Of a DNA stretch of 64,000 nt, positions 28,821-37,728 are shown in pieces. How positions within the stretch are numbered: the first letter of the stretch is position 1; every line of letters starts with the position of its first letter. This DNA comes from Bacteroidota bacterium (GTDB taxonomy: Bacteria; Bacteroidota; Bacteroidia; Cytophagales; Cyclobacteriaceae), in contig VGMW01000001.1 in the NCBI GenBank assembly GCA_016866235.1, positions 799,731 through 863,730 of the forward strand, in the 5' to 3' direction. A model generated the notes under the pieces. That model was given only the letters and a program-made list of their open reading frames with translations, searched no databases and was not told where the DNA came from. The position numbers and the translations under genes are program-made.

Positions 28821-30368
28821 ATGAAAAAATTTACTCGTACCGTTCTACCTATTCTGATTGTTGCACTTTTTGCCATCCAATGCAAAGAAACCAATGTGGT
28901 CAAATGGCCTCATGGGGTCAACTATGAGGTTTTTGTACGGTCTTATGCCGACAGCAATGGTGATAGTATCGGTGATTTTAGGGGACTTATTTCCAAGCTG
29001 GACTATCTGAAAGATCTTGGAATCGGTGGAATTTGGCTCATGCCCATCATGCCTTCTCCGTCCTATCATAAATATGACGTAACCGATTATAAAGCGGTAG
29101 ATCCGCAATACGGCACTACCGAAGACTTTGTCTCACTGGTCAATGAAGCCCACAAACGCGGAATCCGAATCCTGGTCGATTTGATTGTTAACCATACAGG
29201 TACTTCGCACCCTTGGTTTCAGCAAGCCCTAAGCGGAACGGACAATCCATACCGTGACTATTATGTGTGGGCGAAAAAGGATTCTATTCGAAAGCAAATC
29301 TCAAAGAAGGCCATCTCGCTTGATTCCGATAACCTCACCCAATGGCATGCGGTAAATGGCGACACCACCGCAGAACATTACTATGGATTTTTTTGGGGAG
29401 GTATGCCTGATTTGAACCTGGACAATCCAAAAGTCAGAGAGGAATTTATTTCTATTGGTCGCTTCTGGCTTGATTCCATGAAAGTAGATGGCTTTCGATT
29501 GGATGCGGCCAAACATATTTTTCCCACCGAGCGTGCTTTGGACAACCATGCCTTCTGGATTTGGTTTCGGGAGGAGATGCAAAAAATTAAACCGGATGTC
29601 TACCTGGTAGGCGAGGTCTGGTCAAAGGCAGAAGACGTGGCGCCTTACCTGAAAGGACTTCCTGCGCTTTTCAATTTCGACATGGGTTATGCAATAAGTG
29701 CTGCAGTGGCTGCAGGTAAGGATAGCCTTGGACTCATCCATCGGTATAAATCCATTCTTGATTATTACTCGAGTCATACCAGCGATTACATCGATGCCAC
29801 CTTTTTACGAAACCACGATCAAAACCGGATTTTATCTGAACTGAACGGTGATAATCAAAAAGCCCGGTTGGCAGCATCCATTTTATTCTCACTGCCCGGT
29901 ACACCGTACGTCTATTATGGAGAAGAGATTGGGATGCTTGGAAGGAAACCGGATGAACAAATCCGAGAGCCTTTTCTGTGGAAAAATATTGAAGCCGATC
30001 ATGACCGTACGCGGTGGGAGCAAGCCGTTTACAGCACTGATGCTACTGTTGTTCCGCTGGAACAGCAATGGAATGATAAGCATTCTATCCATCAACATTA
30101 TAAGGATTGGATCACCTTCCGAAACAGTAGTGCTGCGCTGACCTATGGATCGATTGAAGTTTTTGATGTGGGTGATTCAAGAATAATCGGATTTGTACGA
30201 CGTCACCAAAATGAATCACTGCTGGTCTTTCACAATCTTTCGGACAATTCAATAGCGATCAAAGTCCCTCAGGAGTTTTCTGAAATACTTTTTTCGGCCA
30301 ATGGTCAAGGCTCGGTAGCAGGTCTGGAAGTGACGTTAGCAGGAAATAGTTCTGTGGTGCTGAAATAA
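28821..30368 (+). CDS. alpha-amylase family glycosyl hydrolase (GH13), lipoprotein
   Basis: YEVFVRSYADSNGDSIGDFRGL, DLIVNHTGTSHPWF, DGFRLDAAKHI, LVGEVW, FLRNHDQNR. Confidence 0.93.
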   Translation: MKKFTRTVLPILIVALFAIQCKETNVVKWPHGVNYEVFVRSYADSNGDSIGDFRGLISKLDYLKDLGIGGIWLMPIMPSPSYHKYDVTDYKAVDPQYGTTEDFVSLVNEAHKRGIRILVDLIVNHTGTSHPWFQQALSGTDNPYRDYYVWAKKDSIRKQISKKAISLDSDNLTQWHAVNGDTTAEHYYGFFWGGMPDLNLDNPKVREEFISIGRFWLDSMKVDGFRLDAAKHIFPTERALDNHAFWIWFREEMQKIKPDVYLVGEVWSKAEDVAPYLKGLPALFNFDMGYAISAAVAAGKDSLGLIHRYKSILDYYSSHTSDYIDATFLRNHDQNRILSELNGDNQKARLAASILFSLPGTPYVYYGEEIGMLGRKPDEQIREPFLWKNIEADHDRTRWEQAVYSTDATVVPLEQQWNDKHSIHQHYKDWITFRNSSAALTYGSIEVFDVGDSRIIGFVRRHQNESLLVFHNLSDNSIAIKVPQEFSEILFSANGQGSVAGLEVTLAGNSSVVLK

Positions 30369-30369
30369 G

Positions 30370-31131
30370 CTAGCGCAGGAAAAAAAGCTTGGCCACCAGA
30401 TTATGTTGTTTCCATAACTGGGTATGGAGGTCGGTCCGTAAAATCTCTTCTACCCGGCCATGCTTTCTTCCAATCCAAATACCACCCTCTTTGCGGTGAT
30501 TTCTGTAGTCGGTTAGCCTGAACCAGGATGAAAAGGATGGCAGCTCGGTGAAATAATCATCCCGGTTGGCATCATGAACCACCACGACACCATTTTCGGA
30601 AACAAGCTCGAAAGCTATTTTCAGACATTCTTTTCTTGCGCGTCCGTCGATAAAAATAAAATCAAACCGATGGCCAAAATTTTTTGGTGTAAGGATATAG
30701 GTTTTAAAATCTTCAAATAGCCCCTCTCGTTTTGGGTTGTATTTGCCTGTGAGCTTAAAGTGATCGGGATCGTCAGGCTCCACCAACTGGAGATTCACCT
30801 TTTCGCCGGTGATCATGCGCTGTACATTTTCAAACCACCCTTTGTGGTGCTCCAGTGCATACCAGGTTTTTAGGGAAGGAATCTGATTTGGAAAATAAAC
30901 AGTACTCAGGCCGCTGCCCCATTCAAGACAATATTCGGGCTGAATGTTGTACAAGACCTCGTTAATGATGTCCAGTTCCCGGGTGCGCATCCACGGTACG
31001 AGAACTTTTCCGGTTAGTTTCCGATTCACTTTGTTGGTGAAATCGCGCCACGTTTGTGAGCGTAGGGTTGGGGTATTAATGCTTCCGGCTCCGGCGGCTG
31101 ATGAGACTTCGATGGGAAGTGAGGTGGACAA
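30370..31131 (-). CDS. class I SAM-dependent methyltransferase-like protein
   Basis: YCLEWGSGLSTVYFP, FDFIFIDGRARKECL, GVVVVHDANRDDY. Confidence 0.72.
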   Translation of the reverse strand: MSTSLPIEVSSAAGAGSINTPTLRSQTWRDFTNKVNRKLTGKVLVPWMRTRELDIINEVLYNIQPEYCLEWGSGLSTVYFPNQIPSLKTWYALEHHKGWFENVQRMITGEKVNLQLVEPDDPDHFKLTGKYNPKREGLFEDFKTYILTPKNFGHRFDFIFIDGRARKECLKIAFELVSENGVVVVHDANRDDYFTELPSFSSWFRLTDYRNHRKEGGIWIGRKHGRVEEILRTDLHTQLWKQHNLVAKLFFLR

Positions 31132-31192
31132 GGTCTTTTGAATTTCCCGAAAGTTAAGATTAATCCGCCGCTTTCTATATTTTAGGCTCGCT

Positions 31193-32176
31193 ATGGCCTA
31201 CGGCAATAATAAGTTTCTCTATTACCTGAAAGGAGTGTTGGGTGAATTGTTGCCTGATGAATTCTATGCTCGTCGGTTGGAGGATATACTGAAATCTTTT
31301 GATGGTTTTTCACCGCAGACCATTGGCGACCGACTTCATTACTATAATAAGCTTGCTGGTTTCTCGATGGACTTAGGAAATGAGCCTTTGGCTTTGAGTG
31401 AATTGAGGCGACCGGTTAAGGGTAAGGTTTATTATTTTGATTTTCGTGAATATGCCCGCTGTTTCGATCAGCGCTTAAAAGCCATCTGGCGATTTGGGGA
31501 CATTACGGATGTCCCGGCTTATCCTTCATTGGTGAAAAGCAGGCCAGTCGATGGTGAAAACCAGAATTCGGTGTTATTAAAATGGAATAAGGTCCGGCAT
31601 TTTCAGTACATCAGCGATCCGGTTCCTTTTGAAAAGAAGGAGGATAAACTGGTTGGTATGGCGATGGTCAAAGTTCCGCATCGTGTGCGGTTTTATGAGC
31701 AGTATTTTGATCATCCGTTGTGCGAATTAGGACAGATCAATCAGGGTACCGATCACGATCAATGGATTAAACCAAGAATGACCATTAGAAATCACCTGAA
31801 TTACAAATTCATTTTGTGTTTAGAAGGTTACGATGTTGCTTCTAATTTGAAGTGGGTGATGAGCTCCGGGTCCTTGGCGGTAATGCCTAAGCCACGGTAT
31901 GAGACCTGGTTTATGGAAGGCAGGCTAATTCCTGATGTTCATTATATTTTGTTGAAGGATGACTATAGTGATTTGGAGGAAAAACTTCGGTTTTACAGTG
32001 ATCATCCGGATGAAGCAAAAAGAATGGTGCAAAATGCCAACCGGTATGTTGAGCAATTCAGAAATGAAAAGCTAGAGGCGCTGTTATCCATTTTGGTGAT
32101 GGGAAAATATTTTCAATCCACCGGCCAGCAAACCATGCTGCCCACCGCACTTCAGGAAATACTTTTTAAATTTTAA
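31193..32176 (+). CDS. glycosyltransferase family 90-like protein (LPS-modifying)
   Basis: NYKFILCLEGYDVASNLKWVMSSGSLAVMPKPRYETWFMEGRLIPDVHYILLKDDYSDLEEKLRFY resembles GT90/CAP10. Confidence 0.8.
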   Translation: MAYGNNKFLYYLKGVLGELLPDEFYARRLEDILKSFDGFSPQTIGDRLHYYNKLAGFSMDLGNEPLALSELRRPVKGKVYYFDFREYARCFDQRLKAIWRFGDITDVPAYPSLVKSRPVDGENQNSVLLKWNKVRHFQYISDPVPFEKKEDKLVGMAMVKVPHRVRFYEQYFDHPLCELGQINQGTDHDQWIKPRMTIRNHLNYKFILCLEGYDVASNLKWVMSSGSLAVMPKPRYETWFMEGRLIPDVHYILLKDDYSDLEEKLRFYSDHPDEAKRMVQNANRYVEQFRNEKLEALLSILVMGKYFQSTGQQTMLPTALQEILFKF

Positions 32177-32274
32177 AAGTTGAGGGTTTGGCCCGCCAGC
32201 AATCTTCCTTACCCCTGCTATTTTTCAACCCAAATTCTAAATAAATTGCTCCACCTATTCTTAAACCACTTTTA

Positions 32275-33471
32275 ATGATTCGTCATCTACTCCTGGTGCT
32301 GATATTTATCATTTCTGTTGCGGCACCTTCCTATGCTCAACCTGCTATCTCCCCGTCTCCTTATTTTACTTTTGGTAAAGGACTTGGTATTATTTCACCC
32401 GACAGCCTGTTTTTGCTCAACATCAGGTTCCGCATGCAAAACCGTGCTGCCTTCACTACCGTAAGCGATGAGGACTTATCCATCGACCGAGTTGAAGCTC
32501 GGGTTCGAAGATTGCGGTTGCGTTTTGATGGTTATCTGTACAACCCACGATTGACCTATTTAATTCAATTGGCCTTTACCCGAGGTGACATGGATTGGGA
32601 CGACACCAATTTCCCGAATGTCATTCGCGATGCAATGGTCATTTATGCGGTGAACAGTCATTTCTCTATTGGACTCGGACAAACCAAATTACCGGGCAAC
32701 CGCCAGCGTGTTAATTCTTCCGGTGACCTTCAGCTGGCCGATCGTTCCATTGTGAATTCCACGTTCAATGTTGATCGTGACTTCGGTGCACAAGTTTATT
32801 ACAACAACACCATCGATAAATTTTATTACGTTTTGAGGGGTGCCATCTCCAGCGGTGAGGGCCGAAATGTCACCTCCTCTGATAAAGGACTTGCCTACAC
32901 CGGGCGGGTCGAGTTGTTGCCTTTAGGAAAGTTTACCAACGGTGGTGACTATTTTGAAGGTGATTTGGCGCGTGAAAAAAAACCTAAGCTTTCGGTCGGT
33001 GCCACCTGGTCCGGAAACTACAACACATTGCGAACCGGCGGACAGCTTGGTAAGAGTTTGTATTCACCACGTGACATGAAAACGGTGATGTTGGACGTCT
33101 TGTATAAACACAAAGGTTTTGCGCTGGCAACGGAATTCCTAAAGCGGACTTCACCGGATCCCATTACCACCAACACAGCGGGTGACAAGCGATTTATTTA
33201 TGTCGGCCATGGAGAAAATTACCAGGCCAGTTATCTGATGAAAAATGATTTTGAATTGGTGACCCGTTATTCTGCGGTTACCCCATCAGAGGAGATTACT
33301 GATCTGGAGGAACAGATCAAGCAATACACGTTTGGTATGAATAAATATATCCGTGGACATCGGATCAAGTTGCAGTGGGATCTTACGTATGAAAAAAATA
33401 TCTGGCTCAAACCGGTTGATGACAATTTAAACCGTTGGCAAGTCCGTTTCCAGGTCGAAGCTGGAATTTGA
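32275..33471 (+). CDS. phosphate-selective porin O/P family outer-membrane protein
   Basis: Signal peptide; RVRRLRLRFDGYLYNPRLTYLIQLAFTRGD, FSIGLGQTKLPGNRQRVNSSG; beta-barrel C-terminus. Confidence 0.82.
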   Translation: MIRHLLLVLIFIISVAAPSYAQPAISPSPYFTFGKGLGIISPDSLFLLNIRFRMQNRAAFTTVSDEDLSIDRVEARVRRLRLRFDGYLYNPRLTYLIQLAFTRGDMDWDDTNFPNVIRDAMVIYAVNSHFSIGLGQTKLPGNRQRVNSSGDLQLADRSIVNSTFNVDRDFGAQVYYNNTIDKFYYVLRGAISSGEGRNVTSSDKGLAYTGRVELLPLGKFTNGGDYFEGDLAREKKPKLSVGATWSGNYNTLRTGGQLGKSLYSPRDMKTVMLDVLYKHKGFALATEFLKRTSPDPITTNTAGDKRFIYVGHGENYQASYLMKNDFELVTRYSAVTPSEEITDLEEQIKQYTFGMNKYIRGHRIKLQWDLTYEKNIWLKPVDDNLNRWQVRFQVEAGI

Positions 33472-33544
33472 TTTTACCTATACCTGTTTGTGCCTGTAAC
33501 AACTTTGCGCAAAGCCATCCTAGGTTTTACCGAGCCGATTTCAA

Positions 33545-33697
33545 CAGGCCTTCTTTAAAGCCAATAGACCCCTGAGCTTGTTTATGCCGAGCGTTTAACT
33601 TTGCGTATACCTTCAAGACCCCTGAGCCGACCCCTGAGCCGACCCCTGAGCCTGTCGAAGGGGTCGAAGGTGTCGAAGGTGTCGAAGGCATCGAAGG
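33545..33697. repeat. upstream satellite of CCTGAGC/CGAAGG repeats: three 12-bp tandem copies (gacccctgagcc) and five 9-bp tandem copies (tgtcgaagg-like)
   Basis: gacccctgagcc at 33617, 33629, 33641; tgtcgaagg/ggtcgaagg/tgtcgaagg/tgtcgaagg/catcgaagg from 33653 to 33697. Also a variant ccttctttaaagccaatag like the downstream array. Confidence 0.92.
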
Positions 33698-33765
33698 GCC
33701 CCCCTCTCTTCTTCCCCCTCATTTCCTCCTTACTCGTTAATTTTACCTCTTGACATAAGAAAAGT

Positions 33766-34863
33766 ATGGTGAATCTGAATGCAGTGAAGGTAGAGGTGGA
33801 TGCTTCCTATTTGTATGGAATACTGGCAAAACATGAGCCCGATCCTGATATGGCCTATGTTTTCAAAGAGATGAGCGAAATCGAGCGTGGTCATGCAATT
33901 GCATTTATGACAAAGAACGGTCTGACTGAAGCCGATCTGCCTGCTCCTTCTGGTAGGGCTCGGACCCTTGAGTTTATCGGACGGGTATTGGGCTACGATT
34001 ATATCCTTGGCGTATTGTTGGATACAGAAAAGCGCTTGTCGGCCTCCGTGTTGAAGGCCAGGAAAGATGCAGGTTTACCCGTGTCCTTGTCCGATACCGC
34101 GCATGTCACGATTGTGAAAAACATCATGACGGGCGGAAGGAACCTATCGGGTTCTAATTTAGCCCGATTCGAAAAGCGCCATCGTTCGGTGGGGGGCAAT
34201 GCATTGAGGGCTGCGGTGTTGGGCGGTAACGATGGATTGGTATCAAACTTTTCGCTGGTGATGGGAGTGGCTGGGGCGGTAAGTGGACAGCAGGAAGTAT
34301 TGATTACAGGTTTGGCAGGTTTGTTGGCCGGTGCGTTATCGATGGCCATGGGTGAGTGGATTTCGGTAAAAAGCTCGCAGGAGTTGTATGAGAATCAGAT
34401 GGAAGTGGAGATGGAGGAGTTGGAAAACAATCCGGAGGGGGAGGAGCGGGAGTTGGCCTTGATTTATCAGACCAAAGGCATACCGGAGGCCCAGGCAAAG
34501 GCGATGGCGAAGGAAATAATGGGCAACAAGCAGCAGGCCCACGATGTATTGGTGAAGGAGGAATTGGGGATCAATGCGGAGGAATTGAAGGGTTCGGCAA
34601 TGGAAGCTGCGGTTGCGTCTTTTGTCTTTTTTGCTGTTGGAGCGATCATCCCTGTTATTCCCTTCTTCTTTTTCGGCGGCATGAAAGCTGTATTGATCAG
34701 TGCCGGTTGCAGTACGGTAGGATTGTTTATGATTGGTTCAGCGATCACCTTGTTTACTGGCCGCAGTGTTGTTAAAAGTGGCTTGCGACAGGTTGTTTTT
34801 GGCCTTGCAGCTGCAGCCGTCACCTACGGCATCGGTACCTTAATAGGTGTAAGCTTACAGTAG
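33766..34863 (+). CDS. VIT1/CCC1 transporter family protein with N-terminal ferritin-like (rubrerythrin-like) region
   Basis: N-terminal EMSEIERGHAIAFM; C-terminal AAVLGGNDGLVSNFSLVMGVAGA, GALSMAMGEWISVKSSQELYE and TM segments typical of VIT1. Confidence 0.87.
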   Translation: MVNLNAVKVEVDASYLYGILAKHEPDPDMAYVFKEMSEIERGHAIAFMTKNGLTEADLPAPSGRARTLEFIGRVLGYDYILGVLLDTEKRLSASVLKARKDAGLPVSLSDTAHVTIVKNIMTGGRNLSGSNLARFEKRHRSVGGNALRAAVLGGNDGLVSNFSLVMGVAGAVSGQQEVLITGLAGLLAGALSMAMGEWISVKSSQELYENQMEVEMEELENNPEGEERELALIYQTKGIPEAQAKAMAKEIMGNKQQAHDVLVKEELGINAEELKGSAMEAAVASFVFFAVGAIIPVIPFFFFGGMKAVLISAGCSTVGLFMIGSAITLFTGRSVVKSGLRQVVFGLAAAAVTYGIGTLIGVSLQ

Positions 34864-34942
34864 TGTAGGTGCTCATCAAAAGCCCTATCCTCCCCACTCG
34901 CTCTCCTCCTCGCTCTATTCCAATTCAGGTTTTTGCTATTCC

Positions 34943-34966
34943 GAGTCAGGTGTTTTCACCTGACTC
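34943..34966. terminator. perfect hairpin GAGTCAGGTG-TTTT-CACCTGACTC downstream of the VIT1-like gene
   Basis: 10-bp perfect arms, 4-nt loop, 80 bp after the stop. No strong T-tract, so the terminator role is uncertain. Confidence 0.5.
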
Positions 34967-34981
34967 AACCAACTATAAAGC

Positions 34982-35663
34982 CCCCTGAGCTTGTTTATGC
35001 CGAGCGATTACTCTGTGAAGAATTCAAAGGCCCCTGAGCTTGTCGAAGGGGCCGTGTTGTAGCCGAGGTACCGAAGGTGTCGAAGGGGCCGAGGTCTGGT
35101 GACCGGCCTTCGACTTCGCTCAGGCCTCCTTTAAAGCCAATAGACCCCTGAGCCGACACCTGAGCCTGCCGAAGGTGTCGAAGGGGCCGAGGTCTGGTGC
35201 CCGGCCTTCGACCACCTCGGCTGCGCTCGGTGACTAAGCTCAGGCCTCCTTTAAAGCCAATAGCCCCCTGAGCCGACACCTGAGCCTGCCGAAGGTGTCG
35301 AAGGGGCCGTGTTGTAGCCGAGGTACCGAAGGTGTCGAAGTGGCCGAGGTCTGGTGACCGGCCTTCGACCACCTCGGCTGCGCTCGGTGACTAAGCTCAG
35401 GCCTCCTTTAAAGCCAATAGCCCCCTGAGCCGACACCTGAGCCTGCCGAAGGTGTCGAAGGTGCCGTAGTGTAGCCGAGGCATCGAAGGTGCCGAAGGTG
35501 TCGAAGGGGTCGAGGTCTGGTGACCGGCCTTCGGCTTCGCTCAGGCCTCCTTTAAAGCCAATAGACCCCTGAGCCGACACCTGAGCCTGCCGAAGGTGTC
35601 GAAGGAGCCGAGGTCTGGTGACCGAGCGAAGCCGAGGTCTGGTGACCGAGCGAAGCCGAGGTC
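34982..35663. repeat. intergenic array of ~120-157 bp hairpin-forming CCTGAG...CGAAGG units
   Basis: Anchor cctcctttaaagccaatag starts at ~35125, 35245, 35402, 35546. Units carry cctgagc..gccgaagg and the inverted ccttcg..gctcagg. Ends in an exact 24-bp tandem duplication (35607-35654). Confidence 0.95.
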
Positions 35664-36130
35664 ACACCCCATTCCCCATCCGGCCCATCCGCGGTTTCCC
35701 TGACCATCATTTAGCTCAAGTAAAGGTTTAACATGTCATTTCTCCATTTTTTCCCATTTATGAACTTTTTGAAAAAATATTGGGAATTGGATTGGAAAGG
35801 AATAGGAGGTAGCCTTTATCTCAATTATAATTCAAGCATAAATGCTGATATTGATACCAAATGGGGGAGTTCAAGGGGTGGATAATTCTAATGGTAGCTA
35901 ACCACGGTTAGGTTGAAATTGGTTTTTTTGATCCATCGGCATTTTATAACGGTTTCATTCTGGGAAATATTGTTCAGGCTTGGAAAAAAAATATTGACAT
36001 GCATATGTGTAGTCTCATATGGCGTCATAATTTTACTCAGGGCTTGGTCTGACCAGCGACAAAAAGTTGTTCAGGCCACCACTAAAAAACGACCACTACG
36101 ACTAAAAATTTTACATTAAAAAAGATGATT

Positions 36131-36475
36131 ATGAAAAACGTCTAATTGTCCTCTGCCGATCAGCGACAACAAACGACCTGGATGCGGCGAGTAGCCGTGG
36201 TTTGGGTGATGCTTTTGAGCAGCTTTGGGGTGTTTGCACAGCCTCAACTCAATTTAACAGGGAATACTCCTGTTCTTACAGAATGCAATCCGACAGCAAA
36301 AACAATTGAGGATGCGTTCGGAACAGTAACAGTTTCAGGTGACAATTGCCCATCTAATAGTCAAACTGCATTTGCTGGCAACATTAAAAGTGAAGGTCCA
36401 AGCTGTGATAAATCTGGCAATCCACAAGGTGGAGGAAGTAGCTTTTTCAGGTACTTTTCAGCCACAACAGCATCC
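36131..36475 (+). pseudogene. 5' fragment of a secreted protein gene (signal peptide plus start of mature region)
   Basis: Frame from ATG 36131: MKNV, TAA stop, then LSSADQRQQTTWMRRVAVVWVMLLSSFGVFAQPQLNLTGNTPVLTECNPTAK...; coherent reading is lost into an oxidoreductase in another frame. Confidence 0.6.
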
Positions 36476-37661
36476 ACTCAAAATATCAGGTGTCGAATTG
36501 GCCGCCGTCTGCGACCTATACCAGGGCCGTCTGGTCAATGCAAAAGAGGAATTTGGTGAGAGCCTGTTCACGACAATCAATTACAAAGATCTCCTCGATA
36601 GAAAAGACATCGACGCGGTATTGATCTGCACCACCGATGTATGGCATGCACGCATTGCGATGGATGCTCTGGCCAAAGGAAAACATGTGTACTGTGAAAA
36701 GCCAATGGTCTATAAAATCGATGAGGGTTATCCGGTCATGGACGCAGCGAAAAAATCCGGTAAAGTGTTTCAGGTCGGTAGTCAACGGGTAAGCAGCATC
36801 GGATACCTGAAAGCAAAGGAATTGCTGGCAGCAGGCGAAATTGGAAAACTCAATATGGTCAACGCAGTGTACGACCGACAAAGTTCCATCGGCGCCTGGG
36901 AATACACGATCCCCAAAGACGCAAATGCCCTAACGACCAACTGGGATAAATTCATCGAAGCCACCGAAAAGATGGCCTATGATTCAAAAAAGTTCTTCTG
37001 GTGGCGAGCCTTTAAAGAGGTGGGTACAGGAGTCGCAGGTGATCTGTTCATCCACCTGCTTAGTGGTTCACACCTGATCACCGGATCCAAAGGTCCGGAA
37101 AGTATTTACAGCACCGGACAACTTAGCTACTGGAAAGATGGTCGCAACCTACCCGATGTAATGTCCGGCGTGCTCCATTATCCGGATGCTCCCGAACACC
37201 CTGGTTTTTTAATGACCCTTCAGGTGAATTTCATCAGCGGCACCGGTGGACAAGAGATTATCAGACTCGTAGGTTCAGAAGGTGTAATGGAAGTAAAAGG
37301 AAATAGCCTGACCATAAAGCACAGTCTGATGCCCGAAGCACCTGGCTTTGGGGGATACGATTCATTGTTCACATTTTCAAAAAGCATGCAGGAAGAGATG
37401 CAAAAAGAATACAATGCCAGGTGGACCCCCGAACAACAAAAGCGGAAAATAAAAGAAGACGTCATCTTTAAAGCACCTGCCGACTACAGCGACCACCTCG
37501 ATCACTTTACCAATTTCTTTGATGCCGTACGAACCGGTAAGCCTGTGGTGGAAGATGCTGAATTTGGTTTCAGAGCCGCGGCACCTGCGTTGGCCTGCAA
37601 CGAGAGCTATCTTAATAAGAAGATCATTCAGTGGGATCCCGTCAACATGCGGCTGAAATAA
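36476..37661 (+). pseudogene. Gfo/Idh/MocA family oxidoreductase lacking its N-terminal Rossmann segment
   Basis: Recognisable from ISGVELAAVCDLYQGRL...KGKHVYCEKPMV...VGSQRVSS. The GxGxxG that should precede it (compare VALIGCGWYGKSDLF in the intact homologue at 47620-48969) is absent. Confidence 0.7.
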
Positions 37662-37716
37662 TTTTTAAAATCATCTCCTAAAAAATCATTTCGCCTTTTT
37701 AGCGGCTTCGGTTCGC

Positions 37717-37724
37717 TATTTTTG
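37717..37724 (+). promoter_or_regulatory. candidate -7 element TATTTTTG
   Basis: Matches TAnnTTTG; ends 4 nt before the ATG at 37729. Confidence 0.45.
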
Positions 37725-37728
37725 AGCC

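Noticed and set aside
34995-35580. Minus-strand ORFs of 125 and 109 aa (FDTFGTSATTRPLRQAQ..., QGSIGFKGGLS...)
   Set aside because: They are translations of the intergenic repeat units, not genes. Low-complexity repeats keep frames open by chance.
33545-35663. Possible CRISPR array in the repeat-rich region
   Set aside because: Repeats are variable in length, contiguous and self-complementary, with no uniform repeat plus unique spacers and no cas genes in the window.
35913-36119. 68-aa ORF upstream of the chimeric junction
   Set aside because: AT-rich leader-like sequence, no conserved motif and no ribosome-binding context; treated as noncoding.
36339-37661. Treating the 440-aa ORF as one intact novel-fusion protein
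   Set aside because: The first ~45 residues are an out-of-frame reading of the secreted-protein fragment, and the Rossmann motif is missing. Truncation is the simpler explanation.
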